A stretch of DNA of 64,000 nt from Luteimonas yindakuii (GTDB lineage: Bacteria; Pseudomonadota; Gammaproteobacteria; Xanthomonadales; Xanthomonadaceae): the NCBI RefSeq assembly GCF_004803715.2, contig NZ_CP039383.2, positions 1,240,001-1,304,000 on the forward strand, written 5' to 3'. Position 1 is the stretch's first letter; each line of letters opens with the position of its first letter. The notes under the pieces are model-generated. The model did not search any database. It saw nothing but the letters and a program-made list of their open reading frames with translations, and was not told the origin of the DNA. The translations under genes and the position numbers were made by a program. Shown one piece after another: positions 20,157 through 29,378 of this stretch.

Positions 20157-20220
20157 CCGGCGCGGCCCGTCGCTGCGCCCGGTGCATCGGGGTCGAGTCA
20201 CCCGGTTCACGCCCGCCCGC

Positions 20221-20226
20221 TAGAAT
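20221..20226 (+). promoter_or_regulatory. -10 box of the FNR-type regulator gene
   Basis: TAGAAT lies 23 bp before the ATG at 20250 and would start transcription about 17 nt upstream of it. A GGAG Shine-Dalgarno is present at 20240-20243. Confidence 0.45.
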
Positions 20227-20249
20227 GGCCGCCCGCGACGGAGTCCACG

Positions 20250-21014
20250 ATGAGCAACCGCGCCAGCCCGCAGGCGCCTCCGCAGGGAGTCCGCGGGCAC
20301 ACCGAAGCGCCGAAGCGCGAGCCTCACGTGGGCTGCGATGGCTGCCTTGCGCGGCACCTGTCGGTATGTGCGTCGCTGCCGCAGGAGGAAACCCGCGACC
20401 TGGAAGCGGCCGCCGGCAAGTTGCGGCTCCCCGCGGGTGCCACGCTGGCACGCGAGGGCGCGCCGCGTCGCGAGGTCTACACGGTGACCAGCGGAATGCT
20501 GCGCCAGGTGCGCGTGCTCGCCGACGGCCGCCGGCTGGTGGCCGGGTTCCTGCAGGCCGGCGACTTCATCGGGCTGACCGGCTCAACGCTGCACCGGCAC
20601 ACGATCGAGGCGATCAGCGACACCGCGCTGTGCGCGTTTCCGTTGCAGGGCATGCGCGCGCTGTGCGAGCGCCATCCGGAACTCGGCGCCGGCGTGCTCG
20701 ACCATGCCTTCCATGCGCTGGATGCCAGCGAGACCAACCAGATGGCACTGGCACGGATGACGCCGCTCGAACGCCTGGCAGGCTTCCTGCTCGACATGGC
20801 CAGGCGCCAGCACCAGCGTGGTGGCGAGGAAGATCGTGTCGAGTTGCCGATGACGCGCGCCGACATCGGCGACCATCTCGGGCTGACGGTGGAAACCGTC
20901 AGCCGCAGCTTCACCCGGCTGCGCCGCGAGGAATTCGTGCACTTCGACGATCCGCACCATATCGAACTGCGCGCGCCCGACAGGCTGCGTGCGCTGGTCC
21001 AGTCGACGGGTTGA
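20250..21014 (+). CDS. FNR-type (Crp/Fnr family) oxygen-responsive regulator
   Basis: The 254-residue protein has an N-terminal cysteine cluster, CDGCLARHLSVC (C-x2-C-x7-C, residues 30-41). It also has a further Cys in the cyclic-nucleotide-binding-like domain (DTALCAFPLQ). Together these match the four ligands of the [4Fe-4S] cluster of FNR, FnrN and Anr. The C-terminal helix-turn-helix has ADIGDHLGLTVETVSRSFTR, with the E-x2-S-R pattern that reads TTGAT half sites. It is therefore likely to be an oxygen sensor that switches genes on or off at low oxygen. Downstream, convergent, lie cydDC; upstream, divergent, lies parC. Confidence 0.9.
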   Translation: MSNRASPQAPPQGVRGHTEAPKREPHVGCDGCLARHLSVCASLPQEETRDLEAAAGKLRLPAGATLAREGAPRREVYTVTSGMLRQVRVLADGRRLVAGFLQAGDFIGLTGSTLHRHTIEAISDTALCAFPLQGMRALCERHPELGAGVLDHAFHALDASETNQMALARMTPLERLAGFLLDMARRQHQRGGEEDRVELPMTRADIGDHLGLTVETVSRSFTRLRREEFVHFDDPHHIELRAPDRLRALVQSTG

Positions 21015-21045
21015 GATAACGGCGTCGACGCGAAGGCCTGCAGGG

Positions 21046-22728
21046 TCAGGCGTCGCGCGTGTCTTCCTGCAACCGGCCGTCCCGCAAGCGGTAGCGCCTG
21101 TGCACGACCCCGTCGGGCAGCGAGTCATGGCTGATCATCAGCACGCTGCGGCCTTCGGCGAGGCGGGCCACGTCGTGCAGCAGCGCGTGCGCGGTGTCCA
21201 CGTCCAGGCCCTCGGTCGGTTCGTCGAGCAGCAGCACCGGTGCATCGCGCAACAGCGCACGCGCCAGCGCCAGCCGCCGTGCCTGGCCGCCGGAGAGGCT
21301 GCTGCCGCTCTCACCGATCCAGCCGTCGAGGCCGCCGCGCAACCCGCGCACCGCCTCGCCGAGGCGCACGGCCTCCAGCGCCTGCCACATCCGCGCATCG
21401 TCGGCCGCGGCATCGCCCATCGCGAGGTTGTCGCGCACGCTGCCGGCGAACACCGGTGCGTCCTGCGGCAGCCATGCCAGCCGCTGGTGCCAGTCGGCGG
21501 GGTCGGCATCGCGCAGGTCCACGCCACCGAAGGAGATGCTGCCGCCATCGGGATCGCGCAGGCGCAGCAGCAGCGCCATCAGCGAGGACTTGCCCGCGCC
21601 GCTGTCACCGGCAACGGCCACGCGTTCGCCAGCGCGCAGCTCGAAGTCGATGCCGTCGAGCACCGCGCGCGGCGCCGCGCCGCCCCAGTCGAAGCGCACG
21701 CCCGACAGTTGCAGCGTGCCCTGCGCCGGCAGCGCGACCGGTCGTGCCGGCGCAACGACCGGCGTCGTGCGCATGGCGATGTCGTCCAGGCGCCGCAACG
21801 AAGCACGTGCCGCGCGCAGCGCCTGCCAGGCCTGGCCGACCCCGGCCGCCACCTCGAACAGGGCGACGCCGGCGAACAGCACGGCCGCGGCGGCCGCCGT
21901 GCCGATCTCGCCGGCGTGGTGTGCGACCAGCAGCAGCCACAGCAATGCCGGCAGCGTGAGCGCCACCGCCAGCGCATGCACCAGCCCCGACCACGACAGC
22001 CGGCGTTGCAGGCGTGATTCACGTGCGGCCAGCCCGTCGGCGGCGGTATCGACCCGCGCGAGCTGCCCAGCCGCTGCATCCAGCGCGATCAGGTCGGCAG
22101 CCCCTTCGATGCCTTCCTGCATCGCCTGCCGCAGCGTGGCGCGGGCAGCTGCGCGATCGTGCTCGGCGTTGCGCGCACCCCAGGCGGTGGTCGCCGGCAC
22201 GCCCACGCCGATCGCCAGTGCCGCGGCCAGGAGGCACAGCGCGGCCGATGGCAGCACCAGCGCCGTCGCCATGATCACTACCGCCGCGGTGGTGGCCAGC
22301 GCCAGCAGCGGGCCGAGCGCGCGGATCAGCAGGCCATCGGCGGTCTCGATGTCGCCGACCAGGCGCGCCAGCAGGTCGCCGAGCCGCTCGCGGCCGAGCC
22401 CCAGCGGTGCCTGCGGCAAGGCGCGGGCGAAGAACCACACCCGCAGGTCGCGCGCCAGCCGCAGGGTGACGTCATGGCCGTAGAGCTTTTCCGCATAGCG
22501 CGAGACGATGCGCGCGAACGTCAGCGCGCGGATCCCCGCCGACGGCCCGAAGAAGTTGAAGCCCGATGCCAGCCCACCGGCCAGCGCGGCGGCGGTAAGG
22601 AAATGCCCGGACAGCGCTAGCAGGCCGGTCCCGGCGGCAACCGTTGCCGCCAGCAGCAGGATCGCCAGCACGATCGGCAACGCGTGGCGGCGGAACACCG
22701 CGCGGGCGTTGGCATGAGGTCCGTTCAT
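21046..22728 (-). CDS. cydC: Heterodimeric thiol exporter ABC subunit CydC
   Basis: CydC pairs with CydD to form an inner-membrane ABC exporter of glutathione and cysteine needed to assemble cytochrome bd. The 560-residue protein has an N-terminal six-helix transmembrane domain with LSGHFLTAAALAGGLASGFN. The ATPase domain has Walker A GDSGAGKSS, signature LSGGQARRLALARAL and Walker B VLLLDEPTEGLD. It starts at the ATG at 22728, which overlaps the cydD stop by 4 bp (ATGA), so the pair is translationally coupled. No cydAB is in the window. Confidence 0.94.
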   Translation of the reverse strand: MNGPHANARAVFRRHALPIVLAILLLAATVAAGTGLLALSGHFLTAAALAGGLASGFNFFGPSAGIRALTFARIVSRYAEKLYGHDVTLRLARDLRVWFFARALPQAPLGLGRERLGDLLARLVGDIETADGLLIRALGPLLALATTAAVVIMATALVLPSAALCLLAAALAIGVGVPATTAWGARNAEHDRAAARATLRQAMQEGIEGAADLIALDAAAGQLARVDTAADGLAARESRLQRRLSWSGLVHALAVALTLPALLWLLLVAHHAGEIGTAAAAAVLFAGVALFEVAAGVGQAWQALRAARASLRRLDDIAMRTTPVVAPARPVALPAQGTLQLSGVRFDWGGAAPRAVLDGIDFELRAGERVAVAGDSGAGKSSLMALLLRLRDPDGGSISFGGVDLRDADPADWHQRLAWLPQDAPVFAGSVRDNLAMGDAAADDARMWQALEAVRLGEAVRGLRGGLDGWIGESGSSLSGGQARRLALARALLRDAPVLLLDEPTEGLDVDTAHALLHDVARLAEGRSVLMISHDSLPDGVVHRRYRLRDGRLQEDTRDA

Positions 22729-24458
22729 CGCAGCCCACCCGATGCATCCAGCGTCACCACCCGGCCGGCCGTTGCCAGTGCGGCATCGCTGTGGGTGGCG
22801 ACGATCAGCGTGCGCCCACGCGCGAACATGGCCAACGCGTCCAGCACCGCGCGCTCGGTGTCGGGGTCGAGGAACGCGGTCGGCTCGTCGAGCAGGGCGA
22901 GGGCGGGATTGCGCAGGAACAGCCGCGCCAGTGCGATGCGCCGCGCCTCGCCGCCCGACAGGCCGAAGCCGCGCTCGCCGATCACCGTGTCGAGGCCGTC
23001 GGGCAGGCGTGCGGTGAAGCGCATGACCTGCGCGGCTTCGGCGGCGGCATGCAGCGCGGCGTCGTCGGCGTCGGGCCGGGCAATGCGCAGGTTGTCGGCG
23101 ATGCTGCCGTGGAACAGGTACGGGCGTTGCGGCGCATAGCCGATGCGCGCGTCGTGCGGCGCGATGTCGATCCGGCCTTCGCGCAGCGGCAGCCAGCCGG
23201 CGACGGCCTCCAGCAACGTGCTCTTGCCGCTGCCGCTGCCACCCGCCAGGGCCACGAACTCGCCGGGGGCGACGTCCAGGCTGACCGCCGACAACGCATC
23301 GCGCGCGGCACCGGCATGGCGCACGCTGATGTGTTGCAGCGAGACCGCGGGTGCTGCGGTGGATGTGTCCGTCACCGCAGGCGTGGATCGAACCGGGCTC
23401 TCGGGGTGTCCGGCCAGCGACGGTGCCGGTTCGACGTCGTCCGCCAGCGCGTGCTCGATTTCCTCGAGCGCGGCCAGCGCGCTCGCGCGATCGTGGTAGT
23501 GCGCGGCCAGCCGGCGCATCGGTGCGTAGAACTCCGGTGCAAGCAGCAACAGGAACAGACCGGTGCCCAGCGTCAGCGCCGCACCGCCACGCAGGTCCAC
23601 CATCCCGAGGTAGCTCATGCCCAGGTACAGCGCGATCAGCGCGACACTGACCGAAGCGAAGAACTCGAGCACCGCCGATGAGAGAAAGGCGATCCGCAGC
23701 ACCTTGAGGCTGCGCTCGCGCAGACCTTCGGCGGCGTCGCCGATGCCCGCGAGTTCCGCCTCGCCGCGGCCATAGACGCGGATCAGGCCGAGCCCGCGCA
23801 GGCGATCGGCGAAATGGCCGCCCATGCGCGACAACGCACGCAACTGGCCCTGGCTGGCGGCCTGGGCGCCGCGGCCGACCAGCATCATGAACACCGGCGC
23901 GAGCGGCATCGTCACCAGCAGCAGCACGCCGACCACCGGTTCCACCAGGAACGCCACGACCAGATAGGCCAGCGGCACCATCGCGACTTCCAGTCGCGCC
24001 AGCAGATAGCCGCCGAAGTAACCGTCGAGCGCATCGACATGGGTGGCGGCGAGTTCGCTCAGGCCACCGCTGCGCTGGCGTCGCAACCATGGTGCACCGC
24101 GGCCGAGCAGGCGCCCGGCAAGCGTGCGGCGCAACCCGGCGCGCAGCTCCGTGCTGGCGCGGTCCGCGTTGCGGCGCGCGCCGAGCAGCAGTGCCGCGCG
24201 TGCAACGCCCACCGCCACCAGCGCCAGCAGTGCGGGCACCAGCGTGGTCGGTTCCGCGCCTTCGACGAGGCCGCGCTGGACCAGCAGGGCGATCAGCGCC
24301 GCCTGTGGCACCAGCAACCAGCCGGCCACCACCGTGCATCCGCCAGCCACGCGCAGCCGTCCGCGCACTGGCGCTGCAAGCGCGTCCAGGCGGCGGATCT
24401 GGGCGGTGCGGGATGCGGAGGCTTGCGGCAGCGATTCCGCCGCGTCGGGTGAATCCAT
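22725..24458 (-). CDS. cydD: Heterodimeric thiol exporter ABC subunit CydD
   Basis: This is the first gene of the cydDC pair and encodes 577 residues from the ATG at 24458 (MDSPDAAESLPQAS). Transmembrane helices fill residues 30-300 (VAGWLLVPQAALIALLVQRG; FLVEPVVGVLLLVTMPLAP). The ATPase domain has Walker A GGSGSGKST, signature LSGGEARRIALARLF and Walker B LALLDEPTAFLD. Upstream in-frame codons reach 24518 but have no ribosome binding site. Together with the neighbouring FNR-type regulator it suggests a micro-aerobic cytochrome bd capacity encoded elsewhere. Confidence 0.93.
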   Translation of the reverse strand: MDSPDAAESLPQASASRTAQIRRLDALAAPVRGRLRVAGGCTVVAGWLLVPQAALIALLVQRGLVEGAEPTTLVPALLALVAVGVARAALLLGARRNADRASTELRAGLRRTLAGRLLGRGAPWLRRQRSGGLSELAATHVDALDGYFGGYLLARLEVAMVPLAYLVVAFLVEPVVGVLLLVTMPLAPVFMMLVGRGAQAASQGQLRALSRMGGHFADRLRGLGLIRVYGRGEAELAGIGDAAEGLRERSLKVLRIAFLSSAVLEFFASVSVALIALYLGMSYLGMVDLRGGAALTLGTGLFLLLLAPEFYAPMRRLAAHYHDRASALAALEEIEHALADDVEPAPSLAGHPESPVRSTPAVTDTSTAAPAVSLQHISVRHAGAARDALSAVSLDVAPGEFVALAGGSGSGKSTLLEAVAGWLPLREGRIDIAPHDARIGYAPQRPYLFHGSIADNLRIARPDADDAALHAAAEAAQVMRFTARLPDGLDTVIGERGFGLSGGEARRIALARLFLRNPALALLDEPTAFLDPDTERAVLDALAMFARGRTLIVATHSDAALATAGRVVTLDASGGLR

Positions 24459-24600
24459 GGACTGGGGTTCGACGATGGGAGCGCGGGGCGCGCAGCCATT
24501 GTAGCCGCGCGGGCGCAAGCTCCAGCCGCTCGTCGGGTACTGTCCGGCGCCTAGCGGCGCGGCGCCACGGCCGCCGCGGCATCGCAGAAACCGGACAACA

Positions 24601-24627
24601 AAAAACCCCGCTTTCGGCGGGGTTTCT
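24601..24627 (-). terminator. Rho-independent terminator of tRNA-Leu(CAG)
   Basis: AAACCCCGC-TTTCG-GCGGGGTTT forms a stem. On the minus strand it is followed by a run of Ts interrupted by one G. It lies 43 bp after the tRNA 3' end. In the other direction it has a shorter T tract. Confidence 0.88.
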
Positions 24628-24669
24628 TCATCACCTCGGTGACCTGTGCAGCGTCCCGACGTTGTTGCT

Positions 24670-24754
<85 letters not shown>

Positions 24755-24855
24755 AGGTGAGGCGCGTATGTTGCGGTGCGGAGCAGGCCTTGTCAACGCT
24801 TCGGATGCGTTCGCATCACGCGTCGTGGCGGAAGCCGGCATGTACCATCGCGGCC

Positions 24856-27309
24856 ATGGCAAAGACACCAGGCAAACGCGGCCAGAAGCGCGTCGACAGC
24901 ACCTCCGCAAAGCGCGGGGGCACACAGAAAACCGGTACGCCGAAGGCCAAGGGCCGCGGCGGCGATGCACTTCCGGGGTGGATGCCGGACACGCTGCGCG
25001 ACCCGCCGCGCGCCGCGTCGGGCAAGGCGCCGGCCAAAGTCCCCGCGAGCCGCAAGCCCGCCGGCGCACGCAAGCCCTCCGGGTTCCGCGATCCGCAGGC
25101 CGAGCGCGAGGCCGGCCGTTACGAGAATCCGATCGTCAGCCGCGAAGCGATCCTGCTGTGGCTGGGCGAAGCCGACGGTCCGCAGACCGCCGATGACCTC
25201 GCTGCCCACTTCGCGCTGACCGAGCCGGAGCGCTTCGACGCACTGGGCAAGCGCCTCGGTGCGATGGTGCGCGACGGCCAGCTGCTGCAGAACCGCCGCG
25301 GTGGCTTCGTGCCGGTCGCGCGCATGGACCTGATCGCCGGCACGGTGATCGCCAACCCCGACGGCTTCGGTTTCCTGCGCCCCGACGCCGGCGCCGGCGA
25401 CGACCTGTTCCTGCCGCCGGGGGAGATGCGCAAGGTCATGCATGGCGACCGCGCCATGGCCAGCGTCACCGGCATGGACCGGCGCGGCCGCCGCGAAGGC
25501 GCCATCGTCGAGGTGCTGGAGCGCAGGCTCACCCGCCTGATCGGCCGCTACACGGTGGAGTCGGGCATCAGCTACGTCGTGCCGGACGATCGCCGCATCC
25601 AGCGCAACGTGCAGGTGCCGCAGGATTCGCGCAATGGCGCCGAACACAGCCAGCTGGTGGTGTGCGAGATCGTCAATGCCGGCGACGCGCGCCGGCCGCC
25701 GATCGGCCGCGTGCTGGCGGTGCTGGGCGATGCATTGACGCCATCGCTGGTGGTGGAGGCCGCGATCCACGGCCACGACCTGCCGCACGAGTTCCCGCAG
25801 GAGGTCATCGACCAGGCCACCGCGATCCCGCTCGAGGTCGACATCCCCACCGCCAACGCACGCCGCGACCTGCGCCGCCTGCCGCTGGTCACCATCGATG
25901 GCGAGGACGCCAAGGATTTCGACGACGCGGTCTGGTGCGAACCCAACCGTGACGGCTTCCGCCTGGTGGTGGCGATCGCCGACGTCTCGCATTACGTGCA
26001 GCCGGGCACGCCGCTCGACAACGAGGCGCAGCTGCGCGCCACCAGCGTGTACTTCCCGGGCTTCGTGGTGCCGATGCTGCCGGAGACGCTGTCCAACGGC
26101 ATCTGCTCGTTGCGCCCGGCGGTGGACCGGTTGTGCTTCGTCTGCGACATGCAGGTGGGTCGCGATGGCACCGTGCACGAATCCGAGTTCTACGAGGCGG
26201 TGATGCATTCGCACGCCCGCCTGACCTACACCCAGGTGTGGAACGCGGTCGGCGAGGAGGATGCGGACGCGCAGGCCCAGGTCGGCGCGCAGATGCCGCA
26301 GCTGCGCCACCTGCACCAGCTCTACAAGGTGCTGTCGAAGGCGCGCAGCAAGCGCGGCGCGATCGAGTTCGAGACCTCGGAAGTGCGTTTCGTCCTCGAC
26401 AACCGCGGCGAGGTGGTGCAGGCCGGCATGCTGTTGCGCAACGACGCGCACAAGCTGATCGAGGAATGCATGATCGCGGCCAACGTGGAAGCAGCGAAGG
26501 CGCTGCTGGCCTCCGAGGTGCCGGGCATGTACCGCATCCACGACAAGCCGCCAGAGTCCAAGTACGCCGACCTGCTGGAGTTCCTGAAGGAGTTCCAGTT
26601 GCGCATGCCGCCGTGGGGCAAGGTGCAGCCGAAGGACTTCACCGCGTTGCTGACCAAGGTGCGCGAGCGCCCGGATGCCGCGCTGCTGGAATCGGTGCTG
26701 CTGCGCAGCCAGAGCCTGGCGGTGTATTCGGCCGAGAACATCGGCCATTTCGGCCTGGCGCTGGAGGCCTATTCGCACTTCACCTCGCCGATCCGCCGCT
26801 ACCCGGACCTGCTGGTCCACCGCGCGATCAAGCATGTGCTGTCGGGCAGGAAGCCGTCGGCGTTCCGCTACGCGACCAGCGACATGGTCGCGCTGGCGCT
26901 GCAGTGTTCCGAGCGCGGTCGCCGTGCCGACGAGGCCGAGCGCGAGGTCGACGAGCGTTACCGCGCGGCGTGGATGGAACAGCACGTCGGTGGCGAGTTC
27001 TCGGGCGTGATCAGCGGGGTGACCAGCTTCGGCCTGTTCGTTGAACTCGACCAGTCCAAGGTCAACGGGCTGATCCACGTCACCCAGCTGCCGCGCGATT
27101 TCTACCATTTCGACCCGCTGCGCAAGACGCTGGCTGGCGAGCGCACCGGGCGCGAGTTCCGCCTGGGTGACCGCCTCGAGGTGCGCGTGCTCAAGGCCAG
27201 CCTGGAGGAACGCAAGATCGACTTCGGCCTGGTCGAGGAGGCGCGCGGCCCGAAGCCGCCGCCGCCGCGCGGCAAGCCGGCGAAGCGGGCCAAGAAGCCG
27301 TACGAGTGA
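24856..27309 (+). CDS. rnr: Ribonuclease R
   Basis: RNase R is a processive 3'-5' exoribonuclease that degrades structured RNA. The 817-residue product begins MAKTPGKRGQKRVDSTSAK. A basic, low-complexity N-terminal extension of about 85 residues is followed by the winged-helix and cold-shock domains (GFGFLRPDAGAGDDLFL). The RNB catalytic domain has TIDGEDAKDFDDAVW near residue 346 (metal-binding Asp cluster). A C-terminal S1 domain (GEFSGVISGVTSFGLFVEL) and a Pro/Lys-rich tail complete it. It is followed after 152 bp by rlmB, the order also seen in E. coli (rnr-rlmB). Confidence 0.97.
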   Translation: MAKTPGKRGQKRVDSTSAKRGGTQKTGTPKAKGRGGDALPGWMPDTLRDPPRAASGKAPAKVPASRKPAGARKPSGFRDPQAEREAGRYENPIVSREAILLWLGEADGPQTADDLAAHFALTEPERFDALGKRLGAMVRDGQLLQNRRGGFVPVARMDLIAGTVIANPDGFGFLRPDAGAGDDLFLPPGEMRKVMHGDRAMASVTGMDRRGRREGAIVEVLERRLTRLIGRYTVESGISYVVPDDRRIQRNVQVPQDSRNGAEHSQLVVCEIVNAGDARRPPIGRVLAVLGDALTPSLVVEAAIHGHDLPHEFPQEVIDQATAIPLEVDIPTANARRDLRRLPLVTIDGEDAKDFDDAVWCEPNRDGFRLVVAIADVSHYVQPGTPLDNEAQLRATSVYFPGFVVPMLPETLSNGICSLRPAVDRLCFVCDMQVGRDGTVHESEFYEAVMHSHARLTYTQVWNAVGEEDADAQAQVGAQMPQLRHLHQLYKVLSKARSKRGAIEFETSEVRFVLDNRGEVVQAGMLLRNDAHKLIEECMIAANVEAAKALLASEVPGMYRIHDKPPESKYADLLEFLKEFQLRMPPWGKVQPKDFTALLTKVRERPDAALLESVLLRSQSLAVYSAENIGHFGLALEAYSHFTSPIRRYPDLLVHRAIKHVLSGRKPSAFRYATSDMVALALQCSERGRRADEAEREVDERYRAAWMEQHVGGEFSGVISGVTSFGLFVELDQSKVNGLIHVTQLPRDFYHFDPLRKTLAGERTGREFRLGDRLEVRVLKASLEERKIDFGLVEEARGPKPPPPRGKPAKRAKKPYE

Positions 27310-27426
27310 CCCTGGCCGACTGAGCCTGGACGGCATCGACCGCTGCGGCACGGCCGCGGCGGTTGTGGTGAACGCGCCGGCCGCCGTCGCGATTTGCGGC
27401 GGCACCGGCCGCGTACGCCGTCCGTC

Positions 27427-27432
27427 TACAAT
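27427..27432 (+). promoter_or_regulatory. -10 box of rlmB
   Basis: TACAAT lies 30 bp before the rlmB ATG, so rlmB may have its own promoter in addition to read-through from rnr. No -35 box at standard spacing is evident. Confidence 0.4.
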
Positions 27433-27461
27433 GGGCGCCCCCTCGAACACCGCGGATCGCG

Positions 27462-28211
27462 ATGAGCAAGCAGACTTCCTGGATCGCCGGCATCAACGCC
27501 GTCGCGGCGGCCGTCGAGCACGATGCCGGGAACGTCCGTGAAGTGCTGCTGGAGGCGGGGGCGAAGAATCCGCGCATCGCGGAAATCGAATCCGAGGCGC
27601 GGCGGCGCGAGATCGACGTGCGCCGGGTCAACCAGCAGGCGCTCGACGGCGTTGCCGGTGGCCTGCGCCACCAGGGTGCGGCCGCCCGCTATGTCGCGGC
27701 GAAGACCTGGGACGAACACGACCTTGCCGCCATGGTCGAAGCCGCCGGCGGCAGCGCGCTGGTGCTGGTGCTCGACGGCGTGCAGGACCCGCACAACCTG
27801 GGTGCCTGCCTGCGCAGCGCCGCCGCGGCCGGCGCCACCGCGGTGGTGATCCCGAAGGACAAGGCGGTCCAGGTCAACGCCACCGTGCGCAAGACCTCCG
27901 CCGGCGCTGCCGACACCGTGCCGGTGGTGCGCGCGACCAACCTCGCCCGCACCCTGCGCGATCTGCAGAAGCAGGGCGTGTGGATCCATGGACTCGCCGG
28001 CGACGTGGATGCGTCGCTGTACAGCCTCGACCTGCGCGGCAACGTGGCACTGGTGCTGGGTGGCGAAGCCGATGGGCTGCGCCGGCTTACCCGCGAACAC
28101 TGCGACAGCCTGGCCCGGATCCCGATGCCGGGTGGGTTCGAGAGTCTCAACGTGTCGGTGGCCACCGGCGTCGCACTGTTCGAGGCCGTGCGCCAGCGCC
28201 TGCCCGGCTGA
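27462..28211 (+). CDS. rlmB: 23S rRNA (guanosine-2'-O)-methyltransferase RlmB
   Basis: RlmB methylates the 2'-O of G2251 in 23S rRNA using S-adenosylmethionine. The 249-residue SpoU-family protein has an N-terminal L30e-like substrate-binding domain. The knotted methyltransferase motifs are LDGVQDPHNLGACLRSA, VLGGEADGLRRL and PMPGGFESLNVSVATGVALF. The length and order after rnr match the E. coli gene. A closely related alternative is a TrmH-type tRNA methyltransferase, but the N-terminal domain and context favour RlmB. Confidence 0.94.
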   Translation: MSKQTSWIAGINAVAAAVEHDAGNVREVLLEAGAKNPRIAEIESEARRREIDVRRVNQQALDGVAGGLRHQGAAARYVAAKTWDEHDLAAMVEAAGGSALVLVLDGVQDPHNLGACLRSAAAAGATAVVIPKDKAVQVNATVRKTSAGAADTVPVVRATNLARTLRDLQKQGVWIHGLAGDVDASLYSLDLRGNVALVLGGEADGLRRLTREHCDSLARIPMPGGFESLNVSVATGVALFEAVRQRLPG

Positions 28212-28252
28212 GACTGGTCACCGGCGGGTCATGCCATGCTGACGCCGCTGGC

Positions 28253-28258
28253 TAGAAT
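28253..28258 (+). promoter_or_regulatory. -10 box of the guanidine exporter transcript
   Basis: TAGAAT lies 16 bp before the first hairpin of the riboswitch, so the RNA would begin near 28265, just ahead of it. Confidence 0.5.
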
Positions 28259-28273
28259 GCGGCGATCGAGGAC

Positions 28274-28317
28274 GCGGGGACGACCCCGCCGCTCCAACCG
28301 CATCGGGGACGGCCCCG
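28274..28317 (+). ncRNA. Guanidine-II (mini-ykkC) riboswitch
   Basis: There are two small hairpins with tetraloops of the ACGR type: GCGGGG-ACGA-CCCCGC (28274-28289) and CGGGG-ACGG-CCCCG (28304-28317), 14 nt apart. This is the complete consensus of the mini-ykkC RNA, which binds guanidinium. The linker contains CTCC, which could pair with the GGAG Shine-Dalgarno at 28325-28328 when no ligand is bound. The next gene encodes an SMR guanidinium exporter, the standard partner. Confidence 0.92.
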
Positions 28318-28335
28318 GCCAACCGGAGTGTCCGC

Positions 28336-28653
28336 ATGCACTGGACCATTCTTTTCCTCGCCGGGCTGTTCGAGATCGTCTGGGCGGTCGGGCTCAAGTA
28401 CACCGAAGGCTTTACCCGGCTGTGGCCGACGGTCGGCACGCTGGTCGCGATGGGGATCAGCTTCGGCCTGCTCGCGCAGGCGATGAAGGCGCTACCCCTG
28501 GGCACCGCCTATGCGGTGTGGGTGGGTATCGGCGCGGTGGGCACCGCGCTGGTGGGCATCGTCCTGCTGGGCGAACCGGCGAATCCCGGCCGGCTGGTCA
28601 GCATCGGACTGATCGTGGCCGGCGTGATCGGATTGAAACTGGCGACGGCCTGA
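28336..28653 (+). CDS. gdx: Guanidinium exporter, SMR family (SugE/Gdx type)
   Basis: The 105-residue, four-helix small multidrug resistance protein starts [20 protein letters not shown]. The Glu of FEIVW (Glu13) is the conserved substrate and proton site. The subtype motifs [13 protein letters not shown] and [19 protein letters not shown] mark it as SugE/Gdx rather than EmrE. Gdx proteins exchange guanidinium for protons across the inner membrane. The guanidine-II riboswitch directly upstream supports this function independently. The gene is monocistronic and convergent with rnt. Confidence 0.95.
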   Translation: MHWTILFLAGLFEIVWAVGLKYTEGFTRLWPTVGTLVAMGISFGLLAQAMKALPLGTAYAVWVGIGAVGTALVGIVLLGEPANPGRLVSIGLIVAGVIGLKLATA

Positions 28654-28698
28654 CCGCATGCGCCGGCAGGCGCCGGCAACCGTGGTGGCCGCGTGCGA

Positions 28699-29364
28699 TC
28701 AGACGGGAATGGCGGGCGGTGCCGGCGGGAGCGGTGCTGGCCACGCGTTGACAATGGTGCAGAACAGCCGCGCGGTCTGTTCGGCGTCGTACACGGCCGA
28801 ATGCGCGTCGGCGGCATTCCACTCGAAGCCCGCCGCCTGCACCGCGCGTGCGAGCACGGTCTGGCCGTAGGCCACGCCGGCCAGCGTCACGGTGTCGAAC
28901 ACGCTGAAAGGATGGAACGGGTTGCGCTTGTGCCCGCTGCGCGCCACCGCGGCATTGAGGAAATTCAGGTCGAAGTGCGCGTTGTGGCCGACGAGGATCG
29001 CGCGCTGACAGCCGTGTTTCCTGATCGCATTGCGCACCGGCGCGAACACGTGGCTCAGCGCATCGCGCTCGGGCTTGGCCAGGCGGAAAGGGTGGTCGAG
29101 ATCGATGCCGGTCACCTCCAGCGACTTCGGATCGATCTCGGTGCCCGGGGCCGGCACCAGGTGCGCGCTGGCGGTCTCGCCCAGCACCAGGCGGCCGTCG
29201 GCGTCCACGTCCAAGGGCACCGCGGCGATCTCCAGCAGCGCATGGCGGTTCCAGTCGAAACCGCCGGTCTCCACATCCACCACCACCGGCAGGTAACCGC
29301 GGAAGCGCCGCGCCAGCAGGCTCGGCGGTGCGGGGACGTCCGGGGTGGTGGGTGCTTCGTTCAT
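28699..29364 (-). CDS. rnt: Ribonuclease T
   Basis: RNase T trims the 3' ends of tRNA and other stable RNAs. The 221-residue product, counted from the ATG at 29364, shows DEDD-family exonuclease motifs: [20 protein letters not shown] (Exo I, Asp and Glu), [16 protein letters not shown] (Exo II) and [15 protein letters not shown] (Exo III, His and Asp). A TTG six codons upstream is in frame but unlikely. It ends a leftward run with efpL 14 bp before it. It has an unusual proline-rich tail ([13 protein letters not shown]). Confidence 0.95.
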   Translation of the reverse strand: MNEAPTTPDVPAPPSLLARRFRGYLPVVVDVETGGFDWNRHALLEIAAVPLDVDADGRLVLGETASAHLVPAPGTEIDPKSLEVTGIDLDHPFRLAKPERDALSHVFAPVRNAIRKHGCQRAILVGHNAHFDLNFLNAAVARSGHKRNPFHPFSVFDTVTLAGVAYGQTVLARAVQAAGFEWNAADAHSAVYDAEQTARLFCTIVNAWPAPLPPAPPAIPV

Positions 29365-29378
29365 GGCGTCGCCGACGT

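Noticed and set aside
21046..24582. A single open frame of more than 1100 codons on the minus strand across cydC and cydD
   Set aside because: Only its last part is CydC. The rest is the wrong frame of cydD, kept open by high GC; cydD is clearly encoded in another frame with all ABC motifs and a 4-bp overlap with cydC.
24459..24600. FNR box upstream of cydD
   Set aside because: I looked for TTGAT-N4-ATCAA on both strands between cydD and the tRNA terminator and found no acceptable match.
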